DNA of 64,000 nucleotides from Fagopyrum homotropicum (Eukaryota; Streptophyta; Magnoliopsida; Caryophyllales; Polygonaceae). Of this stretch, positions 57,123 through 64,000 are shown piece after piece. Each line of letters begins with the position of its first letter. Within the stretch, counting starts at the first letter, position 1. The stretch spans positions 82,550,501-82,614,500 of the forward strand of contig BSWB01000004.1 in assembly GCA_033239125.1 (NCBI GenBank), in the 5' to 3' direction. A model generated the notes under the pieces. It was not told where the DNA came from. It searched no databases and saw nothing but the letters and a program-made list of their open reading frames with translations. A program made the position numbers and the translations under genes.

Positions 57123-57134
57123 AATATATATATC
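57073..57134. repeat. AT-rich simple repeat
   Basis: TATATATA with AAATATA and CATATATA interruptions, between D gag and the solo LTR. The 57135-57280 stretch has nothing else I can name. Confidence 0.9.
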
Positions 57135-57280
57135 ACATCCACATATAATCCATAATACATATATATACATATCTATACTATTGAGATCCACAGTAGAGGT
57201 GACGACTTCCCGTACATTCTATCCCAAAACACTGTATACACAGCTTTTAAAACCAAAAATCCTTTAAAAACATCAAACCT

Positions 57281-58781
57281 TGTTCGCTCGAAAGTGTGTG
57301 TCACTAAGTCTTAAATTTATAACAACTAAAGCAAAGCGAACTCGCAGTGTACAAATCGGTGTAGTAAAGAAAGAATTCCAAAGTATCGAACTCAAGGATT
57401 TTGGGGATCAAATTCAGTTTATAAAAATTGTCCGGCAAGTAAAAGCTTTTATAAAGATAATGGGGAAAACAACGATTCTAAAGATTCGGGTATTCAATTG
57501 TGGCAATCGATTCAAGATGTTCTAAATGTATAAGGACAGAGTTGGGAATTGCAAAGGAATAGTTCTAAGGTAGGGTGTGGTACGGTGAATTTCCAAACCC
57601 ATAAGTCTCACCCAAAGGCTCTCTCAATAAAGGATGTTGAGTCTCGTAATAAAGAGGTTCAAGGGATAAGATTAAACTCTCAAATACCCATGCCCAAACC
57701 TAAGGAAATGATAGATAAACCAAAACGGTTAAGGTTGTAACACTCGAAACCAAAGTAGAGGATGTTTGGTCTCACTACTACCTAGAAAAGGCAAACCAAG
57801 GCTAGGTTAAATCAAATCTTTAATTTTGGATCAAAACAAAAGCAAAGAACGTACGACCGAGGAAAACCACAGTCAGATCTTGAAGAACCACGGCCGTGGA
57901 ACACAAGAACAGGCCGTGGAAAGCCTCAACGACGAGGTTTCTCGCAACTCTCAGGGTCAAATCTATTTTGGTTCAATCTATCATCATCTATGCCACAACT
58001 ATCAACCCTTCACCTTAGAATCGCTTAAGGGTTTTAGCCAACAATCATCATCATCAAATCAATAATCAAAATTAAAAGAAAGAAAAGATAAAACCTTAAA
58101 ATCTCAATAGCAAACACAAAACTAATCTCAATCAAACTCAAATCCGTACTTTTTTTCAATGAATATAGAATAGAGTAAGAAATCTCTCACAAATCTTAAA
58201 GACAAAGAAGAATGAGATGTCAATCCGCCTTCAAAGTGAAACCCTAAGATCTTCCAACTCCGATAATAGGAAAGTGCGTATTCCCCAAAATCTTCCCCCA
58301 AATCTCCTCATTCCGTGGGGCGTCCTTACCGTCCAAGTCTTTAAATCTCCAAGTCTTTCTTTGGAGATTTTGGCTCCCTCTCAATGTTGAAAGCTATAGA
58401 ACATTTATAGGGATAAATTTAGGGTTTAAAGATAAAACCCTAAATATTTGGGCTGCGAAGTCGAGCCAGCTAATATGAGAAAATACTCTGGCGAGTCAGA
58501 CGGTATCAAGAGATACTTTGGCACGTTAGACGGTTTGGCGCGTCCTAGCTTCCTTTTATGCTACTTTTTGTCCCGCTTCAAGGCTTGATCCTTAAATATG
58601 CCATTTCACTCCATAATTCGCCAAATTACCTACAAATGCAATAAAACTCTAGGTAGATCACTATTGTCTCAAAGTAGGTGAATATAACCATAATTTCCAT
58701 GAACGTATGTCTATGCATGCAAAATAAAGGGAAAATCTATATAAATATATGTCTAAATATAGGTCATAATTCATGTCATCA
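57281..58781 (-). repeat. Solo Athila-type LTR in the D leader
   Basis: TGTTCGCTCGAAAG...GTCATCA (1501 bp), same landmarks as other Athila LTRs (CTCGCAGTGTACAAATC near 57340; CATAATTCATG.. at the right end), but a distinct subfamily: the four boxes have decayed to one TAAGTCTCA near 57603. It has one perfect word CCACGGCCGTGG at 57888-57899 and, near 58480-58545, another word (GGCGAGTCAGACGG, GGCACGTTAGACGG). No perfect target duplication is seen (AACCT against GACCC). No internal region. Confidence 0.82.
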
Positions 58782-58852
58782 GACCCCTTTCGGGTTCTGT
58801 TTATTTTATCCATCCGACCTTTATTGCAGGCAGCAAGTGCCATTGTTGTCAA

Positions 58853-58870
58853 CCTAAGGCTCTGATACCA
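58853..58870 (-). other. Primer-binding site of chromovirus D
   Basis: Minus-strand TGGTATCAGAGCCTTAGG, next to the D LTR. The leader continues on the other side of the solo LTR. Confidence 0.88.
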
Positions 58871-58874
58871 ACTC

Positions 58875-59363
58875 TACAACAACCCGAATTCGTGGGGCTC
58901 GAGGCGTCACATTAGGCTAGGATCTCACAGTGGATCCTGACCCTACCCTGACAACAAGTTCACTAGACCATACAACAAGGCACCGACATATATAAAAACA
59001 AATACATAAAATGTTACAACTGTATATCAAAAGGGTATACAAAAACATAGCCGATTGTAAAACCACAACCACAACATATGCAACAACATCATCGTAACCA
59101 TGTACACAAAACAACCCCAAAAGCGCATGCAACACCTACGGCCTCGGCTAATCACCCGGCCGGATCACTCTGCACCTCTCCTATCTTGCAAAGCATATAC
59201 AAAACGGTATAAAATCGTTAGCTAACCATACGTATATAAGGTAATGCATAAGCACAAGCACAAATCATAAAAAGATAAACATATTATCATGTTGTCACAC
59301 ATTTACCCGTTTTAATCATCTTGATATAAATTTATCCACTCAAATAGTATATATATATGTGTG
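58875..59363 (-). repeat. 5' LTR of chromovirus D, truncated
   Basis: Minus-strand 3' part of a Tekay-like LTR, with landmarks CTGACAACAAGTTCACTAG and TAAAATCGTTAGCTAACC shared with T1/T3 (inverted). Cut at 59363 by a plus-strand Athila LTR. Confidence 0.75.
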
Positions 59364-59924
59364 TGATAGCATGTATTATAGTCTATATTTTGAAATTGGT
59401 TTAGAAGTTTTATCTTCATAAATCTGCATGTATGGATGTATATTCTTTGATCATTATGTTGTTTTGTTTAGCTTTGTAAGAATCGAGGTCTACACCTAGT
59501 TTCATTGTGATTGTAGGGAAAATAGCACGTTTTGGAACGATATGGAGCTAAGGAAGATAAGGAGTCATTGGAGCTACATTTTGGAGCATTGAGGAGCTAC
59601 AAGAAAGGGTTAGGAACCATGGAAATTGGACAGAAGATTGATTTTGGACCAGATTAGAGAGATTTACACATAGCTGAGATACACCTCGGATGGCTAAAGT
59701 ACCACCTCGACCGAGGTGATCTTTGTGATGGACTGGACCGAGGCGAGCGGCCCAACAACCCACAAGATCTTTTATTCTTGAATGAGATCTTTTATTATTG
59801 GCAAGTGATTCTCCTATATATTAGGATGGATTTTCTGGATGTAAAGCATATCTTAGAGCTGTAAATTGAAGGAAGTTGGAAGATTGGAAGATCCATGGAT
59901 GGAAGTTGGCTTTGAAGGAAGTGA
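59364..59924 (+). repeat. Athila LTR, promoter half, plus orientation
   Basis: TGATAGCATG onwards is the inverse of the right end of the 54111 LTR (AGGTCTACACCTAGTTTCATTG near 59487). Words CACCTCGGATGG, CACCTCGACCGAGGTG and GGACCGAGGCGAG at 59680-59750, then a TATA-like CCTATATATTAG near 59813. Ends where the X2 LTR begins. Confidence 0.8.
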
Positions 59925-61174
59925 TGTAGGACCATCACATGGAAGCTATCAAGGTCCCATTACTAGAGCAAGAGCTAAGGAGATCCAAGAGGTTATGTCA
60001 AGGGAAGTGCTATTGCTTGACACAATGCGTGAACCATTGTATTTCCATACATCATGTGTTAACCTTTTGGTGAATGTAGGAGCAAGTGAACCAAGCAAGA
60101 AGACCATGCCGACGTACTCACCTTCCATGCAGCTCGAGGAGACCATGCAGGCTGTTGCTCACATCCAATGCAGCCCAAGAGAGGAGGCTGTTGTTCACGC
60201 CAATGCAGCCCAAGAGGAGGATGTTGCTCACGCCAATGTAGCCCATGCTCACGCCCAATGCAGCCCATGCTCACGCCCTGTTGCTCACGCCAATGCAGTC
60301 CATGCTCACGCCCAATGCAGCCCATGCTCACGCCCATGCAGGCCCAAGAGGAGGTTGTTGATCATGTCAAAGGTAGCCCAAGAGGGAGGAATGCAAACAC
60401 GTCCAATGCAGCCCAAGGAGGGAGCCAGCTGATCACTTTCAAAGAGGCCCAAGAGAGTAACAATTCAACTCATTCGGATCATCATTTGGGCTCTTTAAAC
60501 ACATCCAAATCACTCATGGATCTGTTGAACAATGCAGCCCATTCGGATAGCCCATTTGGCTCCTTACAACCTTAAAAACGTCCAGCTTGCACTCCAAGGA
60601 TAAGATTGAATAATTCAGCCTATTTCCATGCTGATTAGTGGTTTGTTAAGTTGTTAGCTACATTAGAGGAAGCTCTCTTATTACCACCTTCCCACTAATG
60701 TTTTCAGCTTTCTTTTCTTTATTTTTGTCTAGATAAAAGAGTCTATTTATATAGCCTCTTTAGCTGCAGATTAGTTACGTTAAATCCATTGCTTAGAATT
60801 GCATTTGTAATCATTTCACAAAATCAATCAAAGAACAAGAGAGTTTTTGGTTGGCATTGCTGTTGTTGCTTGGCTGAGCTTGTTTGTGTCAAACCGCCTT
60901 CGGATTGGTGCTTCGAGCCTTCACGAGTCCCTCTTTGTGCTAGTCCAGCAGGAGCTAGTGTAACGTTGTATTGGAGACGGGTCTAGGGCAGTCACGATTG
61001 GGGTTTTGGCTCTTCAGCCTTGCTTCCTTCATTGGCTTTCTCTTTGGTTCTTCTCTCACCTTTCCTGCGCCATTCATCAACCTACGTCCATTCCGCCTTC
61101 AGAAATCGTTTCATTCAGCCCGGTTCGAGATCATTGTGCCTAGATCGACTTAAACACGGATTAACACCGTATCA
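59925..61174 (+). repeat. 5' LTR of X2 (1250 bp)
   Basis: TGTAGGACCATCACATGG to ACCGTATCA. Longer than the X1 LTR because of a repeat-rich insert at about 60140-60420. From the LTR start a frame stays open to 60432 (GPITRARAKEIQE, NLLVNVGASEP, then Ala/His/Cys-rich repeats): the presumed polyprotein tail when read from the 3' LTR. The rest is non-coding. Confidence 0.85.
60223..60336 (+). repeat. 57-bp tandem repeat, two units, in the X2 LTR
   Basis: Units 60223-60279 and 60280-60336 differ at about three bases. Each encodes 19 residues, VAHANVAHAHAQCSPCSRP in the first. Partial related units flank it (60154-60222, 60337-60355). Confidence 0.88.
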
Positions 61175-61176
61175 GT

Positions 61177-61188
61177 TGGTATCAGAGC
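61177..61188 (+). other. Primer-binding site of X2
   Basis: TGGTATCAGAGC two bases after the LTR. The leader 61189-61794 is non-coding and holds the empty MITE site at 61430-61432. Confidence 0.9.
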
Positions 61189-61794
61189 TCAGTTGGTACA
61201 ATTGATCACTTCTTCTTCTTGTTAACCTATTGCTTATCCAATTGAGATCTAACTTGTGCTTGAAGTGTGCCAATTCAAAAAAGCCGGACAACATCTTGAG
61301 GAGAGGTAAACACAAAACAAAAACAAAAGAGCTCGAACGCAGCATACATCAATCGGTAACCTGCTCTCCCACACGTCTCATTGAATCAAATTCGGTTACT
61401 TCTCTCTCCTACAAATCTTTGACAAAGTCTAAGAGATCTTTCAAAAAAAAAAACACTACAAAAAAAAACGACTGGCCTTGTTTTTATTAATCAAGCACAA
61501 GTAAACTCTTTTAATCATCTCAAAACATCATTCTAAACACAATTTACCACACCTACACCAACCCAACAGCCAATACTCCAATTAGGGGTGTCTTGATTCA
61601 TCTCCGTCACTAACATCGGTTTCAGCAGTTCTAGTTCCAAAGGGTTGCTAAGAAGGTTCGGAAATCGCGATCTTAAGGTGTTGGATCCTTACAACTCGAG
61701 CCACCAGCTAGGCAATACCAACGAGAGTGTGAGCGATACACAAGTGAGATCTTTGCTTTTCTAACCTAACCGGTTCTTTGTTTGTTACTTGAGC

Positions 61795-63435
61795 ATGTCC
61801 AGGTCCATAAGTCCAAACAAGTCGAGTAGCGAGACCGTCACGCCTGAGATGATCAGTCTATTGAAAAAATTGTCCGATTCCGTAGCTAATCTATCCAAAC
61901 GAGTGGAGTCAATGGAAGCACGAACACCACCAGCTGGAACACCACCTTTAAGAGCTAACTACGAGTTTGGCGGTCCTTCACGTGTTACTAGAGAGCCGGA
62001 TCAGCCGGATCAAGGTAATGTACATTCCAACGTCCTTCCTAATGCTTCTAACATGCCACCATTTGTTGATGACTTTCAGCGACGGAATGAAGCTGAGGAC
62101 CACACGTGGGAGGGCTACAATCGGCCATTCCAGCAGCAAAGGCAAGGGCGAGACAACCTTCGGCCCTATCAAGAGCAAGACGGACTCGGAAAGGTCAAAA
62201 TCAAAATTCCTATCTTTGAAGGAAAGTGTGATCCCGACGTCTACACGGAGTGGGAAACTAAAGTAGAGCAGATTTGGTTGTGTCACAACTTCAGCGAGCC
62301 TAGGAAGGTTTAACTAGCAGCTCTTGAGTTCCAAGGCTATGCTTTGGTATGGTGGGATCACGTAATCAAAGAAAGAGTTCGAACCTTGGATCCTCAAATC
62401 AGCACATGGGAGCATATGAAGGCACTAATGAGGGCTAGGTTCGTTCCACCTCACTATACCCGAGAGCTTCGACAACGGCTGGAAAATTTGAGACAAGGCT
62501 CACTTAGCGCTGAGGAAGCCTATACGAATATGCAAGTTGCTATGGTGAAAGCCAACGTTCTAGAGGATGAAGAAAACACTATGGCAAGGTACCTTCGTAT
62601 TTTGAATTCTAATTTGGCTAATGAGGTTGATATGTACCCATACAGCACCATGGAGCAACTACTACACTTGGCCATCAAGGTGGAAAGGAAGACTAAGGTG
62701 CGAAACCGGGAATACAAGCCACCTCCCGGGACGCCCAATGCTTGGAAAGCACAAAACAGCCGGCTGTCTAACCACAACAGGGAGCAAGGCGGCCGGAAGG
62801 AGGAGAGAAGATCAGCACCTATGGGCCATGAAGGGCAAAGAAAGTCGTCTACAACAGCCACTACACCACGATCCTTGAATGAGCCTTCAAGTGATCATCG
62901 AGGGAGTACTCCTATCTCTAACTCTAGAACTAGGGACATTGTGTGTTTTAAATGCCAAGGTAGAGGTCACATGAGTAGAGAATGTCCTAATAGACGCACT
63001 TTGATCATAAATCATCTAGGAGAGTATGAGAGTGAGAATGATGTGGAATTAGATGATGAAAATGCCTTAAATGATGACAATGAACAAAATGAGAATGATG
63101 ATTGCATTGAGTATGAACAAGGTGAATCTTTGATAGCTAGGAGAACTTTGCATGTCCAACTAGCTCCTTGTGAGGATAATCAACGTGAAAATCTGTTTCA
63201 TACTAGGTGTAGCATTAAAGGAAAAGTGTGTAATGTTATAATTGATGGAGGAAGTTGTTGCAACATAACTATCACTGAAATGGTAAACAAATTACAACTT
63301 CTTACATTTTATCACCCTAGGCCATATAAACTACATTGGATGAATGAATGTGGAGAACTTAAAGTCAATAAGCAAACTAAGGTCAATATAACATTAGGAT
63401 CATATGAGGATGTTATTACATGTGATGTTGTATGA
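61795..63435 (+). pseudogene. X2 gag and protease, one nonsense and one frameshift
   Basis: The ATG at 61795 (SRSISPNKSSSE) is preferred over the non-ATG codon at 61789. A Ser-rich start and a short helix (LLKKLSDSVANLSKRV) are followed by a gag core from about 62180 (KVKIKIPIFEGKCDPDVYTE). A TAA at 62311-62313 falls in the core, and the frame goes on (ALVWWDHVIKERV, STWEHMKALMRARFVPPHY). The CCHC knuckle CFKCQGRGHMSREC is at about 62943-62984. Then an acidic Asn/Asp stretch. The protease active site is IIDGGSC near 63241, the DGG form typical of this branch. A one-base shift near 63432 ends the frame. Confidence 0.88.
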
Positions 63436-64000
63436 ATGCTTGTCACTTGTTGCTTGGTCGTCCATGGCAATATGATAGGAAAGTTGTCGATGATGGGTTT
63501 TCTAACAAATATAGTTTTGAGTATAAGGGTAAAACTTTAACACTTAAACCTATGACACCTTTACAAATAGCCGAGTACTATGAGAACAAGAGGGTAGAGC
63601 AAGGAACCCCTCCAAAGCCTAAGATCACACGGTCTAAGAGTAAAGAGAACAAAACCCATCAAACATTGTTAGTACAACCAACAAGTAGCTATCTTGAGTC
63701 TAGGAATGAATTTGTCACTAACTATGCTTCTATTGATGTGCTAATGATGAGTTTGTGTAAGTCTCTAGTGAATGTGCCTCATGACTCTACGAACCCACTT
63801 CCTAGATCTATTCAGGGGCTGTTAGATGAATTTAGAGACGTTTTTCCTGATGAGATTCCAGCCGGCTTACCGCCCATTAGGGGCATTGAACACCAAATAG
63901 ATTTAATACCCGAAGCCACTCTTCCCAATAGGCCCGCCTATAGGATGAACCCTACGGAAGTCCAAGAAATTCAGAACCAAGTTCAAGCCTTGCTAGATAA
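63432..64000 (+). pseudogene. X2 protease end and RT start, cut by the window
   Basis: After the frameshift the frame reads ACHLLLGRPWQYDRKV (end of the protease region), a basic linker, then FRDVFPDEIPAGLPPIRG, IEHQIDLIPEATLPNRP and AYRMNP, the RT entry. It stays open to the window edge, so the catalytic boxes are not visible. Confidence 0.87.

Larger units (their letters stand above)
59925..64000 (+). mobile_element. X2: chromovirus-like element, 5' part (runs off the window)
   Basis: LTR, primer site, leader, gag, protease and the beginning of RT. It is the longer copy of the family seen at 10813. Features of gag-pol (DGGSC protease, RGIEHQIDLIP at RT entry, a polyprotein tail inside the LTR) place it in the Reina/CRM-like part of chromoviruses. 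The exact clade is not certain. Confidence 0.87.

Noticed and set aside
60154..60355. Tandem repeats as a CRISPR or satellite array
   Set aside because: Only two full units with no spacers, inside an LTR of a plant element.
1..64000. tRNA, rRNA or host protein-coding gene
   Set aside because: TGGTATCAGAGC hits are primer sites, not tRNA genes. No cloverleaf, rRNA block or spliced host gene could be recognised by reading.

Overview
This window is plant nuclear DNA, most likely eudicot pericentromeric or other repeat-dense heterochromatin. Nearly all of it can be assigned to Ty3/gypsy LTR retrotransposons, stacked inside one another, plus two MITE-like DNA transposons. I found no convincing single-copy host gene, rRNA, tRNA gene or CRISPR array. 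The plant origin is inferred from Athila-type pol and gag, Tekay/Del-type chromoviruses with TGTAACGCCCC/GGGTGTTACA LTR ends, an initiator-tRNA-Met-type primer site (TGGTATCAGAGC), an Athila primer site (TGGCGCCGTTG), and TAA-duplicating Harbinger-type MITEs.

Layout. (1) 1-5425: a Tekay-like, coding-dead element (T1) with 952-bp LTRs, 5' LTR cut by the window edge. (2) 5426-10812: related long LTRs in minus orientation flanking a 537-bp Athila gag fragment, a 687-bp MITE, then part of an Athila LTR. (3) 10813-13455: the 5' end of a chromovirus-like element X1, carrying a 906-bp MITE and cut at the start of gag by an Athila LTR. (4) 13456-24451: Athila A, a minus-strand pol (PR-RT-RH-IN) between two inverted copies of an Athila 3' end, forming a roughly 3.7-kb-armed inverted repeat. 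(5) 24452-32612: Athila B, a plus-strand broken gag-pol with its 3' LTR. (6) 32613-59363: a minus-strand chromovirus D (LTR, PBS, gag, PR, RT, RH) split by Athila C (34453-55861, 5-bp target duplication ACCCT) and by a solo Athila-type LTR (57281-58781). Athila C is itself split in its 3' LTR by a second Tekay-like element (T3, 34853-44626) with 2.8-kb LTRs. (7) 59364-64000: a plus-strand Athila LTR fragment joined to a second, better preserved copy of X (X2), which runs off the window after the start of RT.

How the parts relate. No element is autonomous as read. T1 and T3 share dead coding regions and the same missing integrase core, so they probably moved using enzymes made by other elements. 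Athila C has a joined protease and integrase with RT and RNase H removed in frame, plus an extra ATHILA ORF-1-like protein. Athila A keeps a long pol ORF, but its RT catalytic motif is FMND instead of FMDD.

The most interesting signals are non-coding. Diverged Athila LTRs keep a four-box array (GAGACTTACCCGGT) with spacing of about 46, 80 and 118 bp. Separately, each Athila subfamily repeats its own short palindromic word (CCACGGCCGTGG in A/B, CCTCGGTCGAGG in C) near the promoter, in the leader, in untranslated regions and in the spacer after protease. I propose this as a self-recognition or regulatory code worth testing.
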